Shown here one piece after another: positions 10,630 through 21,139 of a stretch of 64,000 nucleotides of DNA. This DNA is from Anthostomella pinea (taxonomy: Eukaryota > Ascomycota > Sordariomycetes > Xylariales > Xylariaceae): NCBI GenBank assembly GCA_963556695.1, contig CAUWAG010000003.1, positions 2,604,001-2,668,000 on the forward strand. The letters are read 5' to 3'. Under the pieces are notes generated by a model. It did not search any database. It saw nothing but the letters and a program-made list of their open reading frames with translations, and was not told where the DNA came from. Position 1 is the stretch's first letter, and the number at the start of each line of letters is the position of its first letter. The position numbers and the translations under genes were made by a program.

Positions 10630-13215
10630 TCAATCGTCTATCCGGAGAGGCTCAACAGTAGTAAGGTCGCCATCGCCATCATTATCCATCATCTCGATAC
10701 TGCCGCCGTATTCATCAGCATCGTCATCGTAGTCGTAATCATCATCCCTGCCCACCCCCGAGTAGCTAGACGACAGATCCTGAGGAATGTGACTCGTGCT
10801 GGCCGACCTCTCGGCATCACCGAAGCGCGTCTGGAGAGGCGGCAGACTCTCGTGTAGATTCGTCATGGACGAAGTAACGGGCTTCGTTATTGCAGAAGAC
10901 GGAATACCCGCAGAAGGAGCATCCGCGTCTTCCTTCTCTGGCCCCATGCGCCTCGCAGTCCTGACGATGGCCTCACTCTTCAGCTCCTTCAGGTCCTTAA
11001 CCGTCGGATCAAACTTCTTATTCCCCATAACCTCTAGCCCATCCCGCGACGCCCGCACCGGCTCCTCCACATCAATCAGATTGCCCATCTCCGCAAAATC
11101 GCTATCCCGCAGCTGAATCTCACGCAGCGCCTCTACCTCCCTCTCAATGACCTCCGCGCCCCCTCGCAGACCGGGAAACCCACACCGGCTCAAGATCTGA
11201 GACAGCAGCTCCGGATACCTCAGATGGCCCTGGACCTCAGCACTCAAATCCAGGTTCTCGACGCCGTTCACTTCGGCGTCGATGGGCTGCAGCCCCGCGA
11301 TGCCCAGCTGCAGGCTCGTGCTGCGGTACAGGAACGCCAGGATGTAGTCGTTCTCGCTGTACACATTAACCAGCCTTCCGGCGACGACGGCCCGCATCAT
11401 CTGCCAGTGGCCCGCGTTCGACGGCACGGGCGCGCCGACCAGCACCGCCGTATCAACAAGCCCAAAGGCTTTACGCTCCGCCAGCTCGCGCAGACACGCG
11501 TACACGACGCGCGCACCGAGCGAGTAGCCCACGAGCGTGACAGGCCGCTCCCCCTGAACACGATTAATCAGCGCATCCGCCAGGATGCGGCCCGCCTTCT
11601 CGGACCTATTCCTTGCCAAGCTAAAAGGGTTATCAATGCCAGCGGCCGAGTTGAGCAAGAACAGCGGCCACAGCGCGCCCTGCAGCGAAACCAGCACCGT
11701 CCGTCGCAAGATCTCGGCGCGCACCGCTCCCCACGCCTTCGACGCGACCAGCTCCCTCAGCCGCCGACCCAGCGCCATGAGGCTGCCCATCTCGTAGCGC
11801 AGCGCGAAGACCTCGGTCTCGTCGCCCAGGACGCGCCACGGCCGACTGACGTCGGCTTCCTCTTCTAACCATCCATTAATCCCGATCGTGATTCTCAACC
11901 TCCTCGCCTCGGGGCCGTCGCGCGACCACCCACTCCCATTGCCCTCACCCCACTCCGCCTTCAGCGGCAGGAACCGAAAATCCTCGACCTCGCGGGCATA
12001 CCGGTCGACGGCCTCGCCCGTCATCTTGCCCCCAAAAGCGCCGAACAGCGCCCCCACCAGCGCGCCGTTCATCCAGAAGATTCCCAGGAAGCTCGCGAGG
12101 CCGCCGAGCCCGACCGATCCCATCAGCCCGCCGATGACGCCCGCGACCGCCGGCGCTGCCAGGCCGCCCGTCACGCCGATGAGCGCGGCGCCTGCCACGG
12201 ACGCGAGGCCGACCTTCCAGAAGCGGCCGGTTTGGCCTTGCTCCCGGCGCTTTTGGGCTTCGGTCTCGGCGGACATGCCGTTCTGCTTCTTCATGTCGGC
12301 GTCGGCCTTTTGCGCCGCACCCACCATCGTCGTCGCGATTTCTGTTTCCTCGGCGTCCAGGAACGTGGGCGGGATCTCTAGCGCGGAGCCGAGGTGGCAG
12401 ATTAAAGTGCGCGAGTGCGCTGAGTAGTTCCCGAAGGACAGTAATAGGATCAGCGTCGCGCTGAGCACCTCCTTGCGGTCCGCGAGCGGGATTGTGGTTA
12501 GTCGCGTTGGGATCTGGTGGTAGAGCGCTTGGAAGGCTGTTGTTCTGGCTTTGTCGTCGTCCTCCGCGCGGGAGCGTGTCCCTGACGATGAGGCGGAGGA
12601 GGTGTTAGTAGTGCTAGGGGTGTTGCTGTTGATACTGTTGCTACTCTCCCCAAAACTGAGCAAGTCCTCCCCCTCACCCGGCACATCCCTTGCCCGCGCC
12701 TTGAGCGCCTCAGCCCGCTTCCGCCGCGCCTCGACGACCGTCTGGTCGTCGTTCTTGGCGACTACCTCCTTAAGCTTGCCCATCGTGGCGGCGCGCCACG
12801 CATCGAAGTGCGCGAGCGCCGCCTTACGCAGGCGGACGAGCGCCGGGCTGGTCGGCGCATGTCGCTGAGCCGGACGTGGCGGCTGTGGCGGCGAGACCTC
12901 ATGGCTGCTGTGAGGGCTTTCGCTCTGTTGTAGATCGTAGCTTTGGCGCTGAGGACGGTTGTTGTTGCTGCTGTTGGTGCGGGACGCGAAGAGCGGCGCG
13001 TCTGCTGACTCGGAATACGGCGGCGGCGGGTTCTGTTTGTGTGTAGATGATGATGATGATGAGGGCGGTGTGCTCTCGGGGCTGTGATGATGATGCGGTT
13101 CTAGCTGTGACCGCATGTAGGCGATGATGTCGGATACCAGGCTGTAGTATGCCTTGCGTCGCGCCATGTTCAGCACGACGCGTATCGCGTCCGGCTCGTT
13201 GGTGAGAGGCGCCAT
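10630..13215 (-). CDS. DUF726 / TMCO4-like membrane alpha/beta-hydrolase
   Basis: A single uninterrupted 861-residue frame starts MAPLTNEPDA. The first 220 residues are low-complexity (HHHH, Ser, Asn and Pro runs) and probably disordered. A glycine-rich hydrophobic block at about 335-396 holds the membrane segments. The hydrolase part follows, with the nucleophile elbow GYSLGA at 563-568, a VGAPVPS strand near 593-599 and the conserved ENDYILAFLYRS at about 621-632. The C terminus is acidic (DDDYDYDDDADE). Orthologues include yeast Mil1 and human TMCO4; the reaction is not established. Unusually for this window it has no intron. The frame is intact. Confidence 0.88.
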   Translation of the reverse strand: MAPLTNEPDAIRVVLNMARRKAYYSLVSDIIAYMRSQLEPHHHHSPESTPPSSSSSSTHKQNPPPPYSESADAPLFASRTNSSNNNRPQRQSYDLQQSESPHSSHEVSPPQPPRPAQRHAPTSPALVRLRKAALAHFDAWRAATMGKLKEVVAKNDDQTVVEARRKRAEALKARARDVPGEGEDLLSFGESSNSINSNTPSTTNTSSASSSGTRSRAEDDDKARTTAFQALYHQIPTRLTTIPLADRKEVLSATLILLLSFGNYSAHSRTLICHLGSALEIPPTFLDAEETEIATTMVGAAQKADADMKKQNGMSAETEAQKRREQGQTGRFWKVGLASVAGAALIGVTGGLAAPAVAGVIGGLMGSVGLGGLASFLGIFWMNGALVGALFGAFGGKMTGEAVDRYAREVEDFRFLPLKAEWGEGNGSGWSRDGPEARRLRITIGINGWLEEEADVSRPWRVLGDETEVFALRYEMGSLMALGRRLRELVASKAWGAVRAEILRRTVLVSLQGALWPLFLLNSAAGIDNPFSLARNRSEKAGRILADALINRVQGERPVTLVGYSLGARVVYACLRELAERKAFGLVDTAVLVGAPVPSNAGHWQMMRAVVAGRLVNVYSENDYILAFLYRSTSLQLGIAGLQPIDAEVNGVENLDLSAEVQGHLRYPELLSQILSRCGFPGLRGGAEVIEREVEALREIQLRDSDFAEMGNLIDVEEPVRASRDGLEVMGNKKFDPTVKDLKELKSEAIVRTARRMGPEKEDADAPSAGIPSSAITKPVTSSMTNLHESLPPLQTRFGDAERSASTSHIPQDLSSSYSGVGRDDDYDYDDDADEYGGSIEMMDNDGDGDLTTVEPLRIDD

Positions 13216-13773
13216 TCTGATAGGCTAGCCGTGACACCGTGGCTGCGCGATTGAATTATGAATTGAACGGACGCTTTTCTATCACATCATAGTTGACCGC
13301 AGAGTCTACTATTGTGAGGTTGATGTGAATTGACGATGCTTGTCATCGGTTTTTCGTAAAAGATGGATGTGGCCCTCCTAAAAATAGAAAGCCGGAGCCT
13401 AGAGGGATTTCCAACCCAGCGGCGCACCACATTGTCCGTCGCACCCGACCTCGGCTCGCCAAAGTCATCGCTTGCACCGCACATCTTGACTATTCGCCGA
13501 GCTAGTTATCCTTAGGTCCCACGAGTTTCATAAGATCGTAAATGACTTGTGAATAGTGTAAGCTATTGAGTTGGCACTCTGTCGTAAACTAGAAGAAATC
13601 GGATTGACACTCGTCCATCGGCCTCAATACTTTCATCCAATGTGACAGCTCGTCGCGTAGCATCATGCTCATCGTACCCTCATACCCAGAACGCTTCTTG
13701 CTCCACGAGTCAAATGACCATTGTGAATCGTCCCAACCTCAATGGTGTCGGACATCCAACCGTCGCAACCATC
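13216..13773. other. Intergenic, no gene
   Basis: Holds the promoter of the DUF726 gene and the 3' flank of BTA1, which point the same way. No conserved coding frame, repeat or RNA structure was recognised. Confidence 0.55.
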
Positions 13774-16384
13774 TCAGATCTCCAGACTCGCGATATCAGC
13801 CCCGACCATAGAATCCAAGTCCGGAGTCGGCGGCGCCAGATTATCCCTCTTGGTGCAGATCCAGCACGAAGCATACATATTAACCCGATCAATGCACTTG
13901 CCGCCCTCACGCGACCCCACGCACCTCGACACAAAGCCATGCCTCTCAAACTCCTTCAGGTACCAGGGCCGCAGGCCAGCCGAGCGCAGCAGGACGCGTC
14001 CGCCCATCTTGAGCGCGCGGTTGAGCTTCGTGATCTGCGCCGCCGCCGCGTTGGAGTTTTGGTCGAACCAGTCCATGCTGTCCATGACGACGGCGACGGT
14101 GAGCGTGCCGGGCGTCATGCGCGCGAGCACCTCGTCCATCTCGTCCGTGTGGATGCGCAGGTTGTCCAGAGCACCAGACCGGGCGAGGCGTGCGTGCGCC
14201 TTGGGCGCCAGGTAGTCCGGGTGGCACCGCCGCGAGAACTTGCCCTCGAGGCAGACGTAGTAGTACGGGTTGTCGGCCGCGATGTGCGTGCACTCGACCA
14301 TCGGGTCGAGGGTGCTGACCATGTACGCCCAGATGGCGTGCGAGCGCGTGTTCTTGGCTGTCGCGTTCGGGCCGCGTACGGCGTCGGAGAGGGCGTGATC
14401 TTGCTCGATGATGGCTAGTTGGTTCTTCGGCACGCCGAGGGCGGTCCAGAGGAATGATTCTTGGCTGACGACGAATTTGGAGACGAGCCGGGAGAGGAGG
14501 GCGGGTCGGATCCGGGTGCGCCAGATCTCTCTCTGCTCGTTGAGGGTCTTCGCGGTGAGCAGATCCTTGACGGCGGAGCGGCACCCGAATACCCGAGTGA
14601 TCCAGCGGAAGATACGGATACCGTGCTTCGAGCCGCCGGTGTCGTAAAGCCCGCCTTGGCTCTTGGTGAAGATGTGGTGGTTGCTGAGCCAGTACTGGAA
14701 AGCGCGGCTCGACAGGTGAGGCGACATCTTGGAGATGAGCAAGGAGCGGAAGTCGGGGTGCTTTCCCTCGCCAAAGATCTTCCAGAAGTCTTCGTATTGC
14801 AACGACGAATATGCAGCTATCTTGAGCTCGAGCAAGTGGTTCTGAGTCGGGTTCAGATCGACAGCATGGATTCGAGCTGGGCTCTGGAGCGCGTAGGACA
14901 AGATGTTGTCGCCGGCACTTGTGATGGCGAGAACCACATCGTCGGGCTTTAGCTTCAGGATGCGTTCGTCGACGCGGGTGTCTTCCCAGGTAAAGGCGTA
15001 GATGTACTCGTCGTTGAACTGGGTATGCTTCTTGAGCTGATCGTCATAGTAGATGCGGTAGTGGTGGTTCTGGTAGAAGGAAGACGGAAGCGGCAGGTTA
15101 GAGGAGAGGTTGACGATCGCTGCGTCGAAAGCCTTGGATCGGATCTCTGGTGCAGCTTTCTCGACTGCGCGCGAGAGAGCGGCTGAGTGGTTGGCCGGAT
15201 GTAGATAGGGCGACTCCGTGACCAGCGCATCAACCTTTTCCACGACGTCGTGCGGGAGGCTCGGCGAGACCGGGCGCTTGTGAGTGCCCAGCCAGATATA
15301 GTAGGGAATAGCTCCCAGAATGTTGTTGCGAGCGTTGACATTGAGGACTGTGCCGAAGCGGTACTCAAGAAAGTCTCGTCTGCCTGGCTCCAAAGCGACT
15401 CTGTCTATATCGAACCACGCGCGCCAGAACGTCCTCCCCAAGAAGTTGACATGACGGTCAATAAGACCGCCAGTATAGTTCCGGAAGCTGACATCCACCT
15501 CAGACTGCACGTAGAAGTCCACGACACTGATGATGCCGTCAGGAGCCAGGAGAGACGGAAGCGCGTCAATGACAGAATAGTAGTCAGGCTGGTACTGTTA
15601 GCTCACACGCGCCGACCATGGGAGATCTGCTTACAATCATAGACAGGCTATAGGACATAGTTATCAAGCTGGCGCCGCCATGCTTGGGGCCGTCCTCTGT
15701 GAAGTAGCCCATGCTCGGCGACCACGAGCGACACCCTGGGCTGACTGGTTCGTATTGGTCAAGGCGGAACTTTCTCGCGTCCTGGCAGATAACCTTGACA
15801 TTCCTCCAGCCAAGTCTGTCAAACCGCTTGCGAGCAACCTCACAGAGCGACGGCGAAAAGTCGACAAGATAGACACTGTCGAAGAAGTTGGGCACGTCCA
15901 CAAACCTGGACATGGTCTCTATGTTCCAGCCTGTGCCACCGCCGACCTGTGGTATGGGTTAGTGATGCGAATTCGACGAGCAGTGTAGACTACTGACATC
16001 AACCCAGATGCGTCTGGTCTCATTCGAAACCGCACCGTCCTTTTTGGCCTTAAACACGAGTTGAGCAGCAGCGAGAGCTAGCATGTCCTCGCGGCCCTTG
16101 AGGAGAGCCTTCCTGGTGGCATCGTAGGCGCCGGCCTGCGTCTTGTAGAAGCTCTCAAGGGCATCTTGTTGTGTTCCCTTGGCATCGCCATTGTGGGGCT
16201 TGAGGAAGCAGGAGTAGAAGAACAGCCATAATGACTGAAGGAGAGTCGGGTTCTGATCGTCCTTGGCTTTCTTCGTAGATAGTGTTGAGAAGCACAGTCC
16301 CACGACGAGGACCACACCTACTCCGGCAAGATAGATTCGGGTTTCCGGACTCGCGGGCAATACGTTACCACCAAGAAAATCCAT
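13774..16384 (-). CDS. BTA1: Betaine lipid (DGTS) synthase, BtaB+BtaA fusion
   Basis: Three exons (16384-15998, 15946-15635, 15588-13774) encode 837 residues. The introns are 51 nt (15947-15997, GTCAGT/CTAAC/CACAG) and 46 nt (15589-15634, GTAAGC...CCAG); both are phase 0. An N-terminal membrane anchor lies at about residues 17-36 (YLAGVGVVLVVGL). The SAM methyltransferase motif I VGGGTGWNIE begins at residue 130, directly after intron 1, with LVDFSPSLC downstream: this is the BtaB half that methylates homoserine lipid. The large DUF3419/BtaA half transfers the SAM 3-amino-3-carboxypropyl group to diacylglycerol (ITSAGDNILSYAL, VDLNPTQNHLLELK, MDSMDWF). Product: the phosphorus-free lipid DGTS, made in the ER and usually induced by phosphate starvation. 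The promoter carries CACGTG. Confidence 0.95.
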
Positions 16385-16634
16385 GGTACTCTCTCATTGC
16401 TAGGCATATGAGAGAAGGGGTGTTGAGGGGGCCTCTGTGGTGTTGAAGTGGTTTTGCTGTAAGAACTTGAGGCGGGCAGGGAAAGGGAGGAAACAAGAGT
16501 TCTGGGGATATATACGTTCCCCCGGAATCCACCTCCACGGCCATACGTTCCCGTCTTTCTCATTCTGAGGTGACATCCTGACTGAGTTGCCCGTGTCGGT
16601 TGATGGTGCAGCCCGTATGAGTCGGCCAACATCC

Positions 16635-16640
16635 CACGTG
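16635..16640. promoter_or_regulatory. CACGTG, candidate NUC-1/Pho4-type site upstream of BTA1
   Basis: A palindromic CACGTG lies 251 bp upstream of the BTA1 start codon. It matches the core bound by the bHLH phosphate regulators Pho4 (yeast) and NUC-1/PalcA (filamentous fungi). Since DGTS synthesis replaces phospholipid under phosphate shortage, the pairing is biologically sensible. It is one hexamer, so chance remains possible. Confidence 0.5.
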
Positions 16641-16889
16641 TCGTCTCCGAGAGAGGACCTCGGAAGACACCAGAGAACCCTGAAATGCCCGCGAGAACCT
16701 ACTACCCTACCCCCACTGGCGGGCAACCCCGCTATTTAATAAAGGGGCGGGCAGCGCAAGAGACTCAACCTGGAAGTCTAGAAGCTAAGCACTACTAACC
16801 TTAGATTGCTCCATCTGTTGCCGCGTCAGCCAATCATTTTGGGCACATGGTTGAGGTCTCTGGGAATGAGTGCACGGTAGGATTGAGGC

Positions 16890-17809
16890 TCATAGCCGTC
16901 GGGTAGCCGTCGATCTGTGCTGCTGCCACGGTGGCAGTGCAGCTTCCGCCGATGGTCTGGTATCTACCGGTCGTCGCCATCAGTACCCGCCTCCCGAAGC
17001 CGAAGCCGAAGTCAACAAGACTGCGTTGATGACGCACGGGGAACTCGTCAGCGTCTTCCACGAAATGGGCCACGCCTTGCACTTCCTCGTATCCCGGCCG
17101 AAATACGCGGTGGGCTACGGGACTGGTCTTTCAATAATTATTGAGCTTCCTTCGCTCCTACTCGGGCAGTGGGCTTGGAGTCCGTCTGTTGGTTCTCGAA
17201 TTGGTTTCGCGTCACTATCGCACAGACTGCTCCACCTCAGATGAGATGATAGACGCCATAGTGTTTGAGAAGCATGAATTCTTCGCGCTCAAGACTAACT
17301 TATGCGATCCCTCCAATCCAGCTACTTTGACGCGTGAGTCCCTCCACCCGCCGATGGCCTCAACGATATGAGCTACATACAGCTCTACGACCAGATTGGG
17401 CGCGACCTCATGTTTGGTAGTGGTGTTGAGGGCCTTGATGTGCCTAAGTACGTTGTCCGGAACGAAACTCGGCACCAAACTACTGACGTATGGCGCAGTG
17501 ACCGTGGACATCTATACACGACAAAGGCACACATCATGGGCTTTGGATTTGAGGCTGGCTACTTTTGGTACGTCTGGGGTGAAGTATTTTGCTGCTGATA
17601 TATTTCCTGCCAATTTCCAGCAAGACGTCCTTGATGGCATGGCAAAGAGACGATTTAGGCACATGGTTCTTGAGAAGCTGGGCCTCCGTGACGAGACGAC
17701 GATGCTGAGAGAGGCCCCAGGTCGGGCGCCTTCTATAGCTTCCTTTTATGCAGACACGTTGGGACCTGACAAGCTGTGTGAACTTGATAGGGTTGCCGTC
17801 AGCGATTGA
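16890..17809 (+). pseudogene. C-terminal relic of an M3-family zinc metallopeptidase (thimet oligopeptidase/MepB type)
   Basis: The catalytic core survives as THGELVSVFHEMGHALHFLV with the HExxH zinc site (about 17028-17090). Further M3 pieces follow in shifting frames: IIELPSLLLGQWAWSPSV, DEMIDAIVFEKHEFFAL, FGFEAGYFWYVWGEVF, and at the end RRFRHMVLEKLGLRDE and APGRAPSIASFYADTLG. At least three frame changes and several stops separate them, and the N-terminal half (over 400 residues in intact enzymes) is missing. Base composition is ordinary, so decay is by indels and deletion more than by heavy RIP. Intact relatives degrade short cytosolic or mitochondrial peptides. Confidence 0.8.
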
Positions 17810-18115
17810 GGGCATGGGCAGTCTGGAGCAGTGTCGTCCCTTCAGTACGAGAAAGCTAGATATACACATGGCCATTTCCAATGTGTGGACTCGAAGTAAA
17901 GGGCTGTTCCGTGATGAAAAGGCTGTACTGCTTGTAAGCGTAACAAGAGTGTGTCGACACCTGCCCGTGGCTAACGAGTGGTCGCAAGCTACACATGACC
18001 TGATTTACATAGCTGATCTACCCTGGCCCAGCGCGCTACCAATGAAGATGACAACACCCGATTTATTTGATTATTAAGCTCTTCGACCGTAAGGGAAGAG
18101 CCGAACCCAAATTTC
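17810..18115. other. Short intergenic spacer
   Basis: No convincing coding content between the M3 relic and the small secreted protein; composition is ordinary. Confidence 0.5.
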
Positions 18116-18508
18116 CTAAAAGACAACAAAAAGCAGAGCCCCCGTGTCTATTTTTTTAGAAATGCGGATAGCCTCAGCGCCCTTCGGGATCTCGTGAATT
18201 CCAGCTCCAGTAAACTTTCCACCATCCTTTTCCTTAACTATGTGGCCGGGGAAATCACTGTCGCTAACCTTGTCTCTATTCTTTGCTATGTCCAAGTCAT
18301 ACCAGAACCAACCCTTCAAGTCCGTAAACTCAAAAACTTCCACGTACTCAGCATTGATAGGGATCTTGAAGACCTTGAAGTTGGTATCATGTGACTCGAT
18401 GCGGTCGCCAATCGGATTTTGCCATTTGTTCTCCCACGAGATTTAGTACGCAAATGCGTTGGCCACGGCCAAAGACAACAATGCTAGCTTGGTGATGGGG
18501 GTATACAT
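18116..18508 (-). pseudogene. Small secreted protein interrupted by TAA immediately after its signal peptide
   Basis: From ATG at 18508 the frame reads MYTPITKLALLSLAVANAFA, a textbook signal peptide, then Y and an in-frame TAA at 18443-18445. The same frame then continues without another stop for 108 codons to TAG at 18116 (ISWENKWQNP, YVEVFEFTDLKGWFWYDLDI, GAGIHEIPKGAEAIRISKKI). The intact form would be about 130 residues with no cysteine, aromatic- and lysine-rich. No family is recognised. A CAA to TAA change (CpA to TpA, the RIP preference) explains the stop. It could be an inactivated effector-like protein; that label is inference. No GT-AG intron removes the stop. A TATA-like element lies upstream. 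Confidence 0.6.
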
Positions 18509-18705
18509 CTACAACATTACATACATTAATCGCCTCAAAGAACTATGAAAAGCAAAGTCTGCACGTGCTCACCTCGGAGAATGTGTGGTCGAGTTGGCGG
18601 AATAGATGTGCTCGGTAGGCTCTGCTTTCGATGGAGTGTATGGAAGTAAGGATATTCGAGTGAGATTCGTGTTTTGAGAGGAACGAGTTTGGTGCATGAT
18701 TTAGG

Positions 18706-18715
18706 TTTATATAAA
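18706..18715. promoter_or_regulatory. TATA-like element upstream of the small secreted protein
   Basis: TTTATATAAA lies 198 bp upstream of the 18508 start codon and is symmetrical, so it serves the minus strand equally. Its presence suggests the gene was a regulated, inducible one before the stop arose. Confidence 0.4.
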
Positions 18716-18759
18716 GGGCGACATGGAGGTATTTGTAGTGATACACACGGGGTACTCGT

Positions 18760-19878
18760 TAAGAATTTTTATCACTGTCGCAAAACCATGACGCATGAGA
18801 TCACCGAGATGCATCCTAAAAACGGAGTTTCGCCTTCGGTGTAGACATCCTTAGGGAGGCTCTTTTCTACAGCAAGGGCTGTTTGCCGCTTCGAGGTAAT
18901 CTAAACCCAACTGGTAAAGTTATCAGGTAAACCACCAGAGTAAAGACTTAGGGCACGCTCGATAGGAATTCTACTCGGAACTTAAGTGTGGGAAAGATAT
19001 ATGAAGTCCCACCCCTGGCAAGTTCCTTCGATCTCTCCGCCACTTAGCTTGTAAGGTTAGCCTTATAGGATTTTGATCTAAATATGGCGTCTACAATGTA
19101 GGTCCCCAGTTGTATCCTGGACACCTGTATGTGGCTAACCATGCCACGGGGCCCAGGCGCCAGGGCCTAGATGCTGGTAAAGGCTACTGGTAGTTCCCAA
19201 GTTTAGCAACGTGGAACTCGGCATACCCGTTTGAACAGGATTCCACTCCTCCGGGAAAGCGTCCTCCTATGATTATCGTCATAGGGAAGGCAAACATAAA
19301 GATTCACCTGCGGAGCTCCCGGACGACTAGTGGCACCGGCACGGTCGGCCCATTAACTCCCCTGCCTGATTACTGTTACCATCTAGGTTGGATCTTGAAC
19401 CCATGTTCAGCATCCTGCAGTACACGAACGACGGCATGAGAGCACCGAATAACCTGGCATACACAACAATCCTGAATACGCCATGCGCACTAGCCGACAA
19501 GAGACCCTTGGATTGTCTCTCGCCGACACTTGACATGGACACGGCTGCCCTCAGAGTGCTTTAAAGTATCTCCTGAGTTATCGACTTCGAATATCCGTCT
19601 ATCTGAAGAACGTGACATTGCTAGACCTCCTGTAATGCTCGTCATCCCGTCATTTGTAAGCCCATGCTCACGCGGAGTCATGCAGAGGCAGGGCCGTCTC
19701 CCCATTGTGAATGCCAGATAGGGCCCAATCCTCTATGTATTCTGTTCTGCTACTGCGCGAACAAGTGCATCCGCTCCGGGTCTAACCTACTGACCTAGGA
19801 CGGTCGGGCTCTATTTGTGGCATGAAGGTGGTATTCGATTGTTGAAGACACGGACCCGAATTGGCGTCGTCGACGTCT
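18760..19878. other. 1.1 kb without a recognisable gene
   Basis: Only short frames occur. The composition is ordinary, with a few GC-rich palindromic patches around 19145-19170 (GGCCCAGGCGCCAGGGCC). It may include decayed sequence, but nothing could be assigned. Confidence 0.5.
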
Positions 19879-20688
19879 TCAGGGAAGCACGTAGCCGACG
19901 CGACTCACGCCCTTCGACCGACTGATCTTCTTGACATTCGTCTTGCCGCACTGCTCGGTGCTATCGACATGCGTTCCTCCACAGGGATATGCCTCAGCAC
20001 CGACCATCTTGACGACGCGGAACTTCTCACCCGGCGCCATGCCCATGGCGCTGCGGTCGGGGATGAGTCTCTCGAGACCGTTGGCCTTGAAGTTGTCTTC
20101 GTCCCAGAAGTCTATCTCGACCGGCATGTCCTTGCTGATGTAGTCGTCGAGCCGCGTCTGTATCGCATCCTTCCACTTCCCTTCGATCAGCCCCTGGAAC
20201 TCGCACGCTGCCGAGTCGGGGAAGTGTGATGCTTTGACCTCGTCAAAGTTGGCCACTTCCTTCTCGAGGAGATGGCGGACGGCTGCGCCGAGGACGTGGC
20301 CTGCGGTGTGATAACGCGAGTACAGGTTGCGCTTGTCGCTGTCGATGGTCTGGGTGATTGTCTCGCCTGGCTTGAAGACAGATGAGGTATCGGTGAACCG
20401 GCCAAAATGGAGTACTTCGCCTTCTGTCACGGCGTTCATCCTCACCAGGGACACATCGAAATTCGCCCCGGTATCGCTCTTCATCACGCCGACGTCAGAA
20501 GGTTGGCCACCACCCTGCGGATGGAAGATGGTCTGCTCCGTGATCACGACATGGTCATCGTCGTTGGCTTGCTTGAAGAGACTCCGGTTTGCGTCCTCCA
20601 GAGATGAAACCGATCTCACAGCGGTGACTACCGTTTGGAGGCTGTGGAGTTTGGCATTGCGCTGAAATGCAAGATACGTCCGCTGCAT
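19879..20688 (-). CDS. AlaX-like trans-editing protein (AlaRS/ThrRS second additional domain)
   Basis: I chose the ATG at 20688 (MQRTYLAFQR), giving 269 residues; the longer in-frame extension upstream to 21129 has no domain character and would overlap the neighbour's 3' flank. Zinc/catalytic motifs of the editing domain are present: HxxxH in RYHTAGHVLG and CxxxH in PCGGTHVDS. FHPQGGGQPSDVG near the N terminus and the SRSKGVSRVGY end are also typical. The family hydrolyses Ser or Gly mischarged on tRNA-Ala, acting in cytosol or mitochondria. It is a single exon and intact. It lies 451 bp downstream of the VPS28 stop codon and is read in the same direction. Confidence 0.9.
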   Translation of the reverse strand: MQRTYLAFQRNAKLHSLQTVVTAVRSVSSLEDANRSLFKQANDDDHVVITEQTIFHPQGGGQPSDVGVMKSDTGANFDVSLVRMNAVTEGEVLHFGRFTDTSSVFKPGETITQTIDSDKRNLYSRYHTAGHVLGAAVRHLLEKEVANFDEVKASHFPDSAACEFQGLIEGKWKDAIQTRLDDYISKDMPVEIDFWDEDNFKANGLERLIPDRSAMGMAPGEKFRVVKMVGAEAYPCGGTHVDSTEQCGKTNVKKISRSKGVSRVGYVLP

Positions 20689-21139
20689 AGTGAGGGTTGA
20701 AGCCGCCGGCAGGATAACGAGCTGTGAGTATATGGTTGGAGTTGAATATGGAGAAGGTCTGGCTGTGATTCTTCGCGAGCAGTGCCTCTCGCGCTCTGTT
20801 GCAATGGATTGCTGAAGTTTGAACACCTTTTCAATTGATGATGATCCGCTGCGACGAGGCGCACCCTGCAGGTGGGTCTCTGCACGGCACCCCGGCCATT
20901 CATGAATCAGAGTCCAGGACCGAAGACTGACCCTGCCAACATCCCGATTCTTGAACATCCTGTTTCCTCTGCACTTGAGAAGCCATACTGGCGGTTCCAA
21001 CGCAAACTGCCCATTCCCGGAGCGCCTTTCCCGACCATCAAACATCAAGCAGCCATCTGCATCCGGCCTCAAGAAAGGGCATAAAATAGCCAAAAGAGCT
21101 ACCTGACAAGCAAACAACGTCACAACCAACCGGGGTATC

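Noticed and set aside
11224..11868. Plus-strand frame of about 214 codons inside the DUF726 gene
   Set aside because: Antisense shadow of a GC-rich coding exon; composition explains the lack of stops.
13642..14418. Plus-strand frame of about 258 codons antisense to BTA1
   Set aside because: Arg/Val/His-rich antisense shadow of the conserved BTA1 exon.
20689..21129. Upstream extension of the AlaX-like frame to an earlier start
   Set aside because: The extra residues lack domain character, are rich in Arg/Cys/Trp as in non-coding translation, and run up to the VPS28 3' end; the ATG at 20688 fits the family.
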